Assembly (NCBI GenBank): GCA_023228875.1
Contig: JALOAG010000001.1
Location: 62,001 to 126,000 of the forward strand
DNA from: Bacteroidia bacterium
GTDB taxonomy: Bacteria > Bacteroidota > Bacteroidia > NS11-12g > UBA955
Direction of reading: 5' to 3'
DNA: 64,000 nt
Under the pieces are notes generated by a model, which searched no databases, was not told where the DNA came from, and saw only the letters and a list, made by a program, of their open reading frames with translations. Below are positions 25,468 to 35,000 of the stretch, one piece after another (position 1 is the first letter of the stretch; each line of letters begins with the position of its first letter). The position numbers and the translations under genes are program-made.

Positions 25468-25834
25468 CTGCTTTGCTTGTCGTAAGTAAGATTTTTGCAA
25501 ATCCGAAGAATCATTTGGTAATACACTTGACATAGTTACCTTTGTAGTCAATAATATTATAGGTTGCAGCCTTTGAATACCCTGACAATAAATACCTGTT
25601 TCTATTTCAGCTTGCTCATTCAGTTGCCGTACAATATTGTTCAAATACAAGACAGAACGGCAATTTGATAAAAACAACTCACCATAAGCAAGACTGCAAA
25701 AAAAGCAAACAACATTTTGAATTTATCAATTATGAACTGCAACATCGTTGCATCCTTTATCTTATAAATGTAAACACATCATTGTTTACACTCAATCAAT
25801 ATTCTATTCCCAACCTTACACAACCCAATATATA
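25468..25834. other. Gap with a possible decayed lipoprotein and an inverted repeat
   Basis: This 367-bp gap has no convincing gene. On the minus strand an ATG near 25714 begins a lipoprotein-like signal (MLFAFFAVLLMVSC) that stops after about 24 codons. An adjacent frame stays open down to 25390, overlapping the nucleotidyltransferase. This could be a frameshifted small lipoprotein or chance. The inverted repeat at 25769-25790 is listed separately. Confidence 0.3.
25769..25790. promoter_or_regulatory. Inverted repeat upstream of the cold-shock-domain gene
   Basis: TGTAAAC and GTTTACA form perfect 7-bp arms separated by eight bases, 45 bp before the ATG at 25835. It may be an operator for a dimeric regulator or a hairpin in the leader. 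No T-tract follows, so a terminator is unlikely. Confidence 0.5.
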
Positions 25835-26269
25835 ATGGCAGATACATTTAATAAAAAAGCACTTCAAGAAAAAAAAGCAAAGAAGAAGAAAAACAAGCAA
25901 GAGAAAAGAGAAGAACGAAAACTCAACAATGACAAATCTAAAAATTTTGAAGATATGTTAGCTTATGTAGATGAGTTCGGCAACATTACAGATGTTCCAC
26001 CCGAAAATAAAAGAAAGGTTGAGGTTAGCTTGGATGAAATCCAATTAGGAGCAGCCCCGGTAGTGGAACAAAAAGAATTTACAGGAGTGTTGACCACCTT
26101 CTTTGCAGACAAAGGATTCGGGTTTATTACTGAGGATAAAAGCAAGAACAGCGTATTTGTTCACATGAATAAAATGTTAGAACCCATTAATCAATACGAT
26201 AAGGTGAGCTATGAAAAGGAGAAGTCTCCTAAGGGTTTTTCTGCCGTAAATGTGAAGAAAGTTAAGTAA
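25835..26269 (+). CDS. Cold-shock-domain protein with basic N-terminal extension
   Basis: The 144-residue protein has a highly charged N-terminus (KKALQEKKAKKKKNKQEKRE). A linker and a C-terminal cold-shock domain at about 82-144 follow. The RNA-binding motifs are KGFGFITED and SVFVHMNKM. Single-domain CspA proteins are about 70 residues; the extension is a common variant in Bacteroidota. It likely binds RNA or single-stranded DNA and may act as an RNA chaperone. The ATG at 25835 is chosen because the longer frame from 25748 spans the inverted repeat and starts with unconserved sequence. Confidence 0.88.
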   Translation: MADTFNKKALQEKKAKKKKNKQEKREERKLNNDKSKNFEDMLAYVDEFGNITDVPPENKRKVEVSLDEIQLGAAPVVEQKEFTGVLTTFFADKGFGFITEDKSKNSVFVHMNKMLEPINQYDKVSYEKEKSPKGFSAVNVKKVK

Positions 26270-26410
26270 TTCTAACTTTCGTTTCATTTTTTAATTAAGA
26301 AAACTTTCTTTGGGTTTAAACAAAACTCAAATTTCAGAATGAAGGCTATTTCTTATGTGGTTGAAAGGAAATATGATGTATTTTTACCAACCAATAAATC
26401 CATTTTAATT

Positions 26411-26878
26411 ATGAAAAAAATAGCATTATTAGCACTTTGTACCTTCGTCTTTACATGTTATAGCTGTAATAATAACACCAGTCAATCAGAACAAACTGAG
26501 GAAGAAACAGAAGAACATGCAGACCATCAACATGAGGCAGATGAAGAAGACGCTATTGAGCTGAACAATGGCGAAAAATGGAAAATTAATGAGGAGATGA
26601 AGCCCTTTGTCATTCAAGGAGAAGCATTGGTTGAAAAGTATATGCAAGGAAATGATACCGACTTTAAGAAGTTGGCAATTTCATTAGAAGAGCAAAATGA
26701 CAAATTCATCAGCAGTTGCACAATGGACGGCAAAAGCCATGACGAACTACACAAATGGTTGCATCCTCATCTTGAACTTGTGGAAGAATTAAAAGAAGAA
26801 TCGGATACAGCTGAAGCAACCGCATTGGTTCACCGTATTCACGCATCATACGCGCTTTTTCACTCTTATTTCCAATAA
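26411..26878 (+). CDS. His/Glu-rich lipoprotein of unknown function
   Basis: The 155-residue protein has a lipoprotein signal ending in FTCYSC. After it comes a low-complexity acidic, histidine-rich stretch (EEHADHQHEADEED), then a helical domain with several conserved-looking histidines (SCTMDGKSHDELHKWLHPHLELVEEL). The His/Asp/Glu content and the VIT1-family gene 18 bp downstream suggest metal binding at the periplasmic face, but this is inference. The ATG at 26411 starts the signal peptide; a longer frame from 26339 would bury it. Confidence 0.75.
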   Translation: MKKIALLALCTFVFTCYSCNNNTSQSEQTEEETEEHADHQHEADEEDAIELNNGEKWKINEEMKPFVIQGEALVEKYMQGNDTDFKKLAISLEEQNDKFISSCTMDGKSHDELHKWLHPHLELVEELKEESDTAEATALVHRIHASYALFHSYFQ

Positions 26879-26896
26879 CCACAACCACTCTTAAAA

Positions 26897-27604
26897 TTGG
26901 AAAATATTAACTTAGACAATTACTTAGAGACCCATTACATACAGAGAAGCAATTGGCTTAGAGCTGCTGTTATGGGGGCAAATGATGGAATCATATCTGT
27001 TACTAGTCTTGCCATTGGGGTTGTGAGTGCAGGAGCAGATAGGGATTCCATAATCTTGGCAACCTTTGCAGGTATTGTTGCAGGTGCATTGTCTATGGCT
27101 GCCGGTGAATATGTCTCGGTTAGCTCACAAACAGATATTGAAAAATGTGATATAGAGAGAGAAAGGAAGGAGCTGGAAGCAATGCCGGAATTAGAACTCC
27201 AAGTGCTGGCACAAATTTATGAAAAACGAGGATTGAAGAAGGAAACAGCTATGCAAGTGGCTAAAGAACTTACAGAACATGATGTATTGGCTGCCCATGT
27301 ACGGGATGAATTGGGTATTAATGAGCTAAATCAAGCCAATCCACTGCAAGCTGCACTTGCTTCCGGTGCGTCTTTTATTGCCGGAGGAATATTGCCCTTA
27401 TTTGTTGCTGTGTTTGGTACTCATAACTATCTTGAAATGTTGTTATATGGTATTACCATAATAGCATTGATTGTCTTGGGTGCCGTATCTGCAAAAGCCG
27501 GTGGAGCAGGAGTTGCAAAGGCTGTGCTGAGAATAGTGGTGTGGGGTACAATTGCAATGGGCTTGTCTGCGCTTGTAGGATATATCTTTGGTGTTAATGT
27601 TTAG
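26897..27604 (+). CDS. VIT1/CCC1-family transporter
   Basis: The 235-residue membrane protein matches the VIT1/CCC1 (Nodulin-21-like) family, which moves Fe2+ or Mn2+. It has WLRAAVMGANDGIISVTSLAIGVVSAG, the second helix FAGIVAGALSMAAGEYVSVSSQTDIEK with its metal-binding region, and a C-terminal set of three helices from ALASGASFIAGGILPLF onward. The segment between helices (DIERERKELEAMPELELQ) is the usual cytosolic metal-binding part. Translation starts at a TTG. It lies 18 bp after the His-rich lipoprotein. Confidence 0.92.
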   Translation: MENINLDNYLETHYIQRSNWLRAAVMGANDGIISVTSLAIGVVSAGADRDSIILATFAGIVAGALSMAAGEYVSVSSQTDIEKCDIERERKELEAMPELELQVLAQIYEKRGLKKETAMQVAKELTEHDVLAAHVRDELGINELNQANPLQAALASGASFIAGGILPLFVAVFGTHNYLEMLLYGITIIALIVLGAVSAKAGGAGVAKAVLRIVVWGTIAMGLSALVGYIFGVNV

Positions 27605-27644
27605 CAAACTACAAATCCATTGATTCTTACTTAATTTTAAGTTT

Positions 27645-28205
27645 ATGAATACAAGAACTAAGTTTACACTGATTCACAGAATGTTACACTGGGTAATAGC
27701 AATAGCCGTTACAGTACAGTTTTTTACTGGTTTTTTGCGAATGAAATGGATGGGAAAAAAGGCTGTCATTGGTGCTATGGAGCAACATGAAATTCCGGCA
27801 TCAAGTGAGCAAATGAAGGCTGTTTATAAAACCATTCGCGAACCTATGTGGCAGTGGCATGAAATTTTTGCTCATGTTGTGATTATTGCGTTTTTAGTGC
27901 GTATCGTGTATATGTTGCTAAAGGGAATTCGTTTCCCCAATCCGTTTAAACGTTTCGTTTCTTTCAAGGAACGATTACAAGGGTTAACCTATGTTTATTT
28001 TTATGGGTTTTTGTTTGTTCAATCAATTACTGGAATTTTTTTAGAAAAAGCACTTTTTAGTCAATACAAAGACACTATCGAAGACGTTCATAAGTGGGGA
28101 ATATGGTGGTTTCCCATTTTCATTGTGCTGCATCTCGGAGGAGTGCTATTAGCAGAATATTCTGACAAAAAAGGGATTACTTCTAATATGATAGGAGGCG
28201 AATAA
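27645..28205 (+). CDS. Cytochrome b561-type / Ni-hydrogenase b-type membrane protein
   Basis: The 186-residue protein has four predicted transmembrane helices with histidines placed to ligate b-type hemes: LIHRMLHWVIAIAVTVQFFTG, QWHEIFAHVVIIAFLVRIVYMLL, and VHKWGIWWFPIFIVLHLGGVLLAEY. This matches small cytochrome b561-like electron carriers in the inner membrane. The partner is unknown; the VIT1 and lipoprotein genes upstream raise the idea of metal redox, as an inference from position only. A 40-bp gap separates it from the transporter. Confidence 0.85.
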   Translation: MNTRTKFTLIHRMLHWVIAIAVTVQFFTGFLRMKWMGKKAVIGAMEQHEIPASSEQMKAVYKTIREPMWQWHEIFAHVVIIAFLVRIVYMLLKGIRFPNPFKRFVSFKERLQGLTYVYFYGFLFVQSITGIFLEKALFSQYKDTIEDVHKWGIWWFPIFIVLHLGGVLLAEYSDKKGITSNMIGGE

Positions 28206-28214
28206 ATAATTTCA

Positions 28215-29636
28215 CTATTCTACTTCATACGCACCTATATCGGCAGGATTTTTACGTGTATTTCCCTTTAGGTCAATAAACACCTGAGGATTGAGTGTTT
28301 TTGCCTTTCCAATTACGGGAGAACCCGGGCGTAGTCCTAAATCACTGTCTCGGGGCGCAATAAGCAATGGGTCGGTATTGAGTATGTTGTTATTGATATT
28401 CAGTGCCTTTGCATATTCTTTGGTTCTTATTAAACAATGATCTATCAAAGCAAACAAAGGTGGCGTTCCACTATGTATGTCAATTATAAATTCATCTTCT
28501 AAAGGTCCATAAATAATACAATTCTCAATTTTGTATGAAATGGGGTAGCTGCGAACAAACCTGTCTTTATCATCTCTTTGAATATTATTTAAAACGCAAG
28601 CTGACTGAGTACGACCACCCAAAAAACCGCTGGCAAAAGTGCAGTGTCTTAAAGTATAATCTCCGCCAAAATATCCCACAAACCCATTCGCTCCACAACG
28701 GGCAATGGCAATATTTTCAGCAAATATGGGGGCTGTAATTCCGATTAAACCATAAAAACTGCAATTCTTTATCAATGTTTTGCTTATATGTAATTTGGGA
28801 GAGGAGTTGTTACTCAGAGAGTCAACCCTGACACCGATTGTCGCATTTTTGATGATAGAGTTTTTGATTCTGGTATCTTTACTCTCTTTCAACAAATGAA
28901 TCCCTTGCCATTGACCGGGCACTTCTTCAAACCCCGGCTGCAGCCTGTCTCCTTGGAAAATTACCGGTTGCAGTTCATCGCCCTCCACACTAAGCGTTCC
29001 TGCCACATAGATTGAAGATCCGGGCGATGAATACACATTCACACCTTGCAGTATTTGTAAGGTAGTATTTGTATTTACAAGTATGGAATTTACTATAACA
29101 TAGGGTTTGTCTGTTTGACTCCATACCATATTTTGGCTTATAACAGAATCATGAAAATAGATAGCATCCCAACCATAAGCTGCTAATATTATTTTCTGTT
29201 GTTGTCCATTGGTGTTAAACAAAATGGAGTCGGTCAAAATAGCTGGATTGATTTGATTGTTTGCTTCTAAAGTAACCTCAACAAAAGCTATCAAGCTATC
29301 TTTTGCAGGAATTTCAACTTCTTTGAAATCAGTAGAAGAAACGCCATCTACATTGATTCTATAAGAAGAATTACTGCCACCTGCTAACAATATATTAGTT
29401 TTAACAGGTTGATTGAGTCGGTTTACAATAAAGAATTGTTTGTTCACAGAACGCGGATATTGTGTTCCGGACATTCGCGTAAAAACAGTATCAAAAAAAA
29501 CAGTATCTGCCGGTCTGCCGGGCCAAAACTGAAAGACTAATTTTACATTATTACCTGTATAAAATACCGTATCTTTTTTGCACCCATAAGCTAATACTAT
29601 CATTAAGAATACAAAATGTACAGTGAGCTTCTTCAA
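28215..29636 (-). CDS. Parallel beta-helix lipoprotein
   Basis: The 473-residue protein has a lipoprotein signal ending in LAYGC. Successive short strands follow in the middle (TTLQILQGVNVYSSPGSSIYVAG, DTRIKNSIIKNATIGVRVD, SKTLIKNCSFYGLIGI, YTLRHCTFASGFL). This is a right-handed parallel beta-helix like those of pectate lyases and surface proteins. The C-terminal block (LGLRPGSPVIGKAKTL, DLKGNTRKNPADIGAYEVE) is the common tail of such proteins in Bacteroidota. No catalytic residues can be assigned. The start is a TTG at 29636. It is the second gene after the small lipoprotein at 29647-30003. Confidence 0.83.
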   Translation of the reverse strand: MKKLTVHFVFLMIVLAYGCKKDTVFYTGNNVKLVFQFWPGRPADTVFFDTVFTRMSGTQYPRSVNKQFFIVNRLNQPVKTNILLAGGSNSSYRINVDGVSSTDFKEVEIPAKDSLIAFVEVTLEANNQINPAILTDSILFNTNGQQQKIILAAYGWDAIYFHDSVISQNMVWSQTDKPYVIVNSILVNTNTTLQILQGVNVYSSPGSSIYVAGTLSVEGDELQPVIFQGDRLQPGFEEVPGQWQGIHLLKESKDTRIKNSIIKNATIGVRVDSLSNNSSPKLHISKTLIKNCSFYGLIGITAPIFAENIAIARCGANGFVGYFGGDYTLRHCTFASGFLGGRTQSACVLNNIQRDDKDRFVRSYPISYKIENCIIYGPLEDEFIIDIHSGTPPLFALIDHCLIRTKEYAKALNINNNILNTDPLLIAPRDSDLGLRPGSPVIGKAKTLNPQVFIDLKGNTRKNPADIGAYEVE

Positions 29637-29646
29637 ACGAATGTTA

Positions 29647-30003
29647 TTATTGTGTTCTGTTATCTTGCCAAATCTTCTTGCCTTCGGGTAATTCTTTTAC
29701 ATACTCCGGACATTGTCCATCGCCCTTGTCCGTGATACCTCCATCAGGATGACAAATTAAAACACATTCATCGCTGTAAAGCTCTCCGAACTTGTCACAA
29801 CAAACAGGAGGAATATAATAGTAATGACTTCCCTTAAAATCAATAAGCCAAACGCTTGAAGGAGGGTTTGTTACTGTCGCTTTTTGAATGGCTTTGATTT
29901 TTTTCTTAATACACTTTGGCGTGTCATCAGGAACATCAATCTTCTTGCATTGGATTGAGGTTAGTGTGATAGTTACAAAAAAGAAAGTGTATAGGTATTT
30001 CAT
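29647..30003 (-). CDS. Small Cys-rich lipoprotein
   Basis: The 118-residue protein has a signal ending in TSIQC. A compact domain follows with CCDKFGELYSDECVLICHPDGGITDKGDGQCPEY, whose six or so cysteines could form disulfides. It resembles a small domain of unknown function frequent in Bacteroidota lipoproteins (I think DUF6970, unverified). It lies 10 bp upstream of the beta-helix lipoprotein and is probably co-transcribed with it from the box at 30049-30056. Confidence 0.75.
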   Translation of the reverse strand: MKYLYTFFFVTITLTSIQCKKIDVPDDTPKCIKKKIKAIQKATVTNPPSSVWLIDFKGSHYYYIPPVCCDKFGELYSDECVLICHPDGGITDKGDGQCPEYVKELPEGKKIWQDNRTQ

Positions 30004-30048
30004 TTTAAGAGGGTAGAATGACTGTATAAATTGTTTTTAAAACGAAGT

Positions 30049-30056
30049 CAAATCTA
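30049..30056 (-). promoter_or_regulatory. -7 element TAGATTTG for the two-lipoprotein operon
   Basis: The forward strand reads CAAATCTA, a perfect match on the minus strand. It lies 45 bases before the start at 30003, in the short gap after pckA. Confidence 0.45.
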
Positions 30057-30083
30057 CAAACGCAAAAAAACGAAAATTATTGC

Positions 30084-31679
30084 TTAGATGGTAACAGTTG
30101 CTTTAGGTGCTGCAGACAGAATTTCTGTGCTCACACCGGAAGCGTATTGTTCAAAGTTCTTAACAAACAGTTGCGCAAGATGGTTTGCCTTTTTGTCGTA
30201 AGCTTCCTTGTCAGCCCAAGTATTTTTAGGATTTAAAATTTCAGAAGGAACATTTGGACAAGAGGTAGGTACTTGTAACCCAAAAATAGGGTCTTGTTCA
30301 TATTGAACGTTGTTGAGTTCTCCGTTTAAAGCAGCAGTTAACATCGCCCTTGTATAAGACAATTTCATTCTCTTGCCTGTTCCGTATGCTCCACCGCTCC
30401 AACCTGTATTTACAAGCCATACATTAATTTCCGGATGTGCCTTTAATTTTTCACCCAACAACTCCGCATATTCGCCCGGATGTAATGGAATAAAGGCTTT
30501 GCCAAAACAAGCAGAAAACGTTGCTTGCGGTTCTGTTACACCGGCTTCTGTACCTGCTACTTTAGCCGTGTATCCTGAAATAAAATGATACATCGCTTGG
30601 GCAGTTGTTAATTTTGATATTGGAGGTAGAACACCAAAAGCATCTGCTGTTAATAGAATAATATTTTTTGGTGAAGCACCCATAGAAGGAACCGCAATGT
30701 TGTCAATGTAGTCAATAGGGTAAGCAACACGGGTGTTTTCTGTAACAGAAATATCATCAAAGTTAACTTTGTTGCTATCAGGGAAAAATCTCACGTTTTC
30801 CACTAATGCCCCTTTTCTGATGGCATTCCAAATTTGAGGTTCTTTTTCTTCTGTAAGCCCGACACACTTTGCATAGCAACCGCCTTCAAAGTTGAAAACA
30901 CTGTCGTTGTCCCAGCCATGTTCATCATCACCGATTAATTTTCTTTCTGGGTCAGCAGATAATGTGGTTTTTCCTGTTCCGCTCAATCCAAAGAAAATAG
31001 AAGTATCTCCGTTCTTGCCAATGTTAGCAGAACAGTGCATAGCCAAGACTTTCTTTTCATGTGGTAAAATATAATTCAACACAGAAAAAATACCCTTTTT
31101 GATTTCACCTGTATAACCGGAACCACCAATCATGATGATTCTTTTGGTGAAATTTACAATAGTAAAATTGTGTTGTCTTGTTCCGTCAACTGAAGCATTG
31201 GCACGGAATGAAGGTGCGGCAAGAATTAACCAATCTGCTTGTTGGGTTGCTGCTTCTTCCTTGGTTGGTCGCAAAAACAAATTGTTGGCAAACAAGTTTT
31301 GATATGCAGTTTCATTAACTACCTTGATGTTTAAGCGATACTTAGGATTTGCACAAGCATAGGCATCTCTGATGAAAAGCTCTTTTCCTTTATAATGCTC
31401 AATCACCTTGTTGAATAATTTATCAAAGTTTTCGGTAGAAAATTTAAAATTCACATCACCCCACCAAACTGAATTTTCAGTTTTTTCATCACAAACAATA
31501 AACTTGTCTTTTGGAGACCTGCCTGTAAATTCGCCTGTATCTGCGGCTAATGCTCCCATGTCGGTTAGTTTGCCTTCGCCTCTCTCGAGTGCTTTCTCTA
31601 CCAATTGATCCACACTTAGGTTTACGTGTGCTTTTAACGCATTTTGAATGATTTGCTCAACAATTTGATTATTATTCAT
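30084..31679 (-). CDS. pckA: Phosphoenolpyruvate carboxykinase (ATP)
   Basis: The 531-residue enzyme matches ATP-dependent PEPCK over its full length. It has FTGRSPKDKFIV, FIRDAYACANPKYRLN, the kinase-1a P-loop IFFGLSGTGKTTLSADP, LIGDDEHGW with metal ligands, FEGGCYAKCVGL, and NVWLVNTGWSGGAYGTGKRM. It decarboxylates and phosphorylates oxaloacetate to phosphoenolpyruvate, the first gluconeogenic step. The ATG at 31679 is chosen because a TAATTTTG box occupies 31717-31710, overlapping a possible upstream start at 31712. Confidence 0.97.
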   Translation of the reverse strand: MNNNQIVEQIIQNALKAHVNLSVDQLVEKALERGEGKLTDMGALAADTGEFTGRSPKDKFIVCDEKTENSVWWGDVNFKFSTENFDKLFNKVIEHYKGKELFIRDAYACANPKYRLNIKVVNETAYQNLFANNLFLRPTKEEAATQQADWLILAAPSFRANASVDGTRQHNFTIVNFTKRIIMIGGSGYTGEIKKGIFSVLNYILPHEKKVLAMHCSANIGKNGDTSIFFGLSGTGKTTLSADPERKLIGDDEHGWDNDSVFNFEGGCYAKCVGLTEEKEPQIWNAIRKGALVENVRFFPDSNKVNFDDISVTENTRVAYPIDYIDNIAVPSMGASPKNIILLTADAFGVLPPISKLTTAQAMYHFISGYTAKVAGTEAGVTEPQATFSACFGKAFIPLHPGEYAELLGEKLKAHPEINVWLVNTGWSGGAYGTGKRMKLSYTRAMLTAALNGELNNVQYEQDPIFGLQVPTSCPNVPSEILNPKNTWADKEAYDKKANHLAQLFVKNFEQYASGVSTEILSAAPKATVTI

Positions 31680-31709
31680 TTGATGACTCTTTTGAAAAAT
31701 TTGTGCTCG

Positions 31710-31717
31710 CAAAATTA
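31710..31717 (-). promoter_or_regulatory. -7 element TAATTTTG for pckA
   Basis: The forward strand reads CAAAATTA. It lies 30 bases before the ATG at 31679 and excludes the start at 31712. Confidence 0.55.
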
Positions 31718-31835
31718 AGACTTTTGAAAGGGTATTAGTCTATCAGTTGCTCTAATTAATCACAAGTTTTGCCAAGTTTTAAGCGTAAAACTGTATGGAT
31801 GGGGACACACCTGCTCTTCCATTGTTACCATAAAC

Positions 31836-31866
31836 AAAAAAAGGTTGTCGTTTTGACAACCTTTTT
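31836..31866 (-). terminator. Terminator after tRNA-Met
   Basis: A 12-bp perfect stem, AAAAAGGTTGTC paired with GACAACCTTTTT, has a five-base loop and runs of T on both strands. It ends nine bases from the tRNA 3' end. Confidence 0.85.
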
Positions 31867-31874
31867 AAAATGGG

Positions 31875-31948
31875 TGGTCCCACCTGGGCTCGAACCAGGG
31901 ACCTACTGATTATGAGTCAGTTGCTCTAACCGACTGAGCTATAGGACC
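31875..31948 (-). tRNA. tRNA-Met (CAT), elongator type
   Basis: The minus strand folds as a 74-base cloverleaf. GGTCCTA pairs with TGGGACC in the acceptor stem, the D-arm holds AGCTC and GAGC, and the anticodon stem ACTGA/TCAGT frames the loop CTCATAA with anticodon CAT. The T-arm is CCTGG-TTCGAGC-CCAGG. The discriminator is A and CCA is not encoded. The first base pair G-C argues against an initiator tRNA. An Ile2 (lysidine-modified) identity is not fully excluded but is less likely. Confidence 0.93.
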
Positions 31949-32029
31949 TGTTCCCTTGGTTTGGGGCAGCGAAAATAGTTATTTTTCTTAAACAAAAAGA
32001 AAAAACTACTTTTGCGCTCTTTGAAAAAT

Positions 32030-32037
32030 TACCTTTG
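32030..32037 (+). promoter_or_regulatory. -7 element TACCTTTG for ileS (second TACTTTTG at 32007-32014)
   Basis: Two perfect TAnnTTTG matches lie in tandem before ileS. The nearer is 15 bases from the ATG at 32053 and overlaps a longer in-frame start at 32035. Confidence 0.5.
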
Positions 32038-32052
32038 GTCAGAGAGTCTAAC

Positions 32053-35000
32053 ATGAAGTTCCCGAGCTACAAAAACCCCAATTGGTCCTCATTAGAAGAG
32101 GAAATGCTGACACTATGGAAGCGTGATCAAATTTTTGATAAAACCATTAGTCAGCGTCCTGAAAACAATGCCTTTACTTTTTTTGAAGGTCCACCCAGTG
32201 CAAATGGAATGCCCGGTATTCATCATGTGATGGCAAGAACTATCAAGGATGTATTTTGTAGATATAAAACCCAGAAAGGATTTAGGGTGCTGCGCAAAGG
32301 CGGATGGGACACTCACGGACTACCGGTTGAATTACAAGTTGAAAAAAGACTCGGAATTACTAAAGATGATATTGGAAAAAAAATAAGCATTGCAGACTAC
32401 AACAAAGCCTGTCGCGAGGATGTTATGAAATTCAAAGGAAAGTGGGATGAACTTACCGAACGTATTGGTTTTTGGCTTGACTTAAATGACCCTTATATAA
32501 CTTATGAAAATAATTACATTGAAAGTATCTGGAATTTGCTCAAGCAATTTTACGACAAAGGATTGCTTTATAAGGGATATACTATTCAACCTTTTTCTCC
32601 GGCAGCAGGAACAGGTCTGAGCTCTCATGAATTGAACCAACCCGGATGTTACCGTGAGGTTAAAGATACTACTGCTGTTGCGCAGTTTGCATTGGTTAAG
32701 AATGAGGTTTTCAATAAGTTGAAATTGCCAGAAAACTCCTATGCACTTGCTTGGACAACTACACCTTGGACATTGCCATCCAATACAGCACTTGCAGTAG
32801 GAGCTAATATTGATTATGTTTTGGTTGAAACACTGAATCCTTATACGTTTTTGCCTGTTCATGTACTGATTGCAAAAGACAGGGTTCATGCCTATTTTAA
32901 AACAGAGATGGAGAATCACAATATTGCTGATTTTAAAGAGGGCGACAAGGATATTCCATGGAAGATTGTCAACAGTTTTAATGGCAAAGAATTGGAAGGG
33001 CTAAAGTATGAGCAATTACTACCCTATGTGCAGCCGGAAGGAAGGGCTTTTGAAGTATTTGTAGGTGATTTTGTTACAACAACTGATGGTACAGGGATTG
33101 TGCACATGGCTCCGAGCTTTGGTTCTGATGACTTCAGATTATCTCAGAAAAAAGGATTTGCTGCATTGACCTTGGTTGATGAGCAAGGCAGATTTGTGCC
33201 TGAGGTAACGGATTTTGCCGGTGAATTTGTCAAAGAAGCGTATTATTCAGAAGCCGAGTTAGAAGCGCAACGTGTAAAACAAGGCAGAGACAAGTATTTG
33301 TCAGTTGATGAGCGAATTTCAATCAAATTAAAACAAGAGAACAAAGCCTTTAAAGTAGAAAAATATAGCCACAATTACCCACATTGTTGGCGCACAGACA
33401 AGCCCATTTTATACTATCCTCTCAAAAGCTGGTTTATTAAAACAACCGCTCTACGCGAGAAACTAGTAGAACTCAACAAGACCATCAATTGGAAACCTAA
33501 ATCAACCGGTGAAGGACGTTTTGCAGACTGGTTAGAAAATCTTGTGGATTGGAATTTATCCCGTTCACGGTTCTGGGGTACACCTCTTCCTATCTGGCGT
33601 ACAGAAGATGGCAGCGAGGAAATTTGTATAGGCTCATTGGAGCAATTAAATGCAGAAATTGAAAAATCAATTGCTAACGGTTTTATGCAATCAAACCCCA
33701 TTAATGAAACTCAAACCCTTGACTTACATAGACCTTTGGTGGATGAAATTATTCTTTGTTCTGCTGAAGGTAAGAGAATGGTACGCGAGTCTGATTTGAT
33801 TGATGTATGGTTTGATAGCGGTGCAATGCCTTATGCTCAATGGCATTATCCCTTTGAAAATAATGATGTTTTTAAAGACAATTTTCCGGCTGATTTTATT
33901 GCAGAAGGTGTAGATCAAACACGTGGTTGGTTTTTTACACTGCATGTAATAGCCGGAGCGTTGTTTGATTCAATTGCTTACAAGAATGTCTTAGCAAACG
34001 GATTGGTGTTAGACAAAAATGGCAATAAGATGTCAAAGAGGTTGGGAAATGCAATAGACCCTTTTGAGACAGTAGCTAAATACGGAGCAGATGCCATTCG
34101 TTGGTATATGTTGTCAAATGCTCAACCCTGGGATAATCTCAAATTTGATATTAACGGTGTGGAAGAAGTGCAAAGGAAGTTCTTTGGCACTTTGTTTAAC
34201 ACCTATTCTTTTTTCACCCTTTATGCCAATGTGGACGGGTTTACACACAAAGAAGCGTTAATTCCTGTAAAGTCAAGACCGGAAATTGACCGTTGGATAT
34301 TGTCCATGTTGAATAGCTTGGCGAAAACAGTAGATGAAAGTCTTGATGAATACGATCCTACACGTGCAACACGCGCAATTCAGGTGTTTGTTGATGAGCA
34401 TTTAAGCAACTGGTATGTACGCCTATGCAGAAGAAGATTTTGGAAAGGAGATTATTCCGAAGATAAAATTGCAGCTTATCAGACTCTGTTTGAGTGTTTA
34501 AATACCCTAAGTAAGTTAATCGCTCCGTTTGCACCATTCTATGCAGACAGACTGTACAGAGATTTACAACTAACAACCCTATGCGAGCCTTTTGAATCTG
34601 TTCATTTGAGCACATATCCGCTTGTTCAACAAGACGTAATTGATTCAGAATTGGAACAAACAATGGAGTTGGCACAAAAATTCAGTTCAATGATTTTGAG
34701 TTTGCGCAAAAAAGAAAACTTAAAAGTACGCCAACCCCTACAGAAAGTAATGATTCCTGTCCTAGACGCTTCATTTAAAAAGCATTTACAACATGTAGAA
34801 GAGTTGATTTTAAGCGAGGTAAACGTCAAAGAGATGCAATATCTGGAAGAAGATTCTGCCACACTCGTTAAACAAATCAAGCCAAACTTTAAAACCTTAG
34901 GTAAAAAAGCCGGACCACTCATGAAACAGATTGCTACTAAAGTTGCAGCTTTTAGTCAGGATGAGATTGCGGCAATAGAAAATGTAGGGAAGATAGATTT

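Noticed and set aside
25390..25677. A 95-codon reverse frame that overlaps the nucleotidyltransferase end
   Set aside because: Its start would be a TTG, it has no family resemblance, and its 3' third is antisense to a conserved gene. I report the gap only as a possible decayed lipoprotein.
31743..31929. A 13-bp match (TCAGTTGCTCTAA) between the pckA-tRNA gap and the D-arm of tRNA-Met, which might suggest an attachment site
   Set aside because: Attachment sites normally match the tRNA 3' half, no integrase is nearby, and a match of this length in a low-complexity gap can arise by chance.
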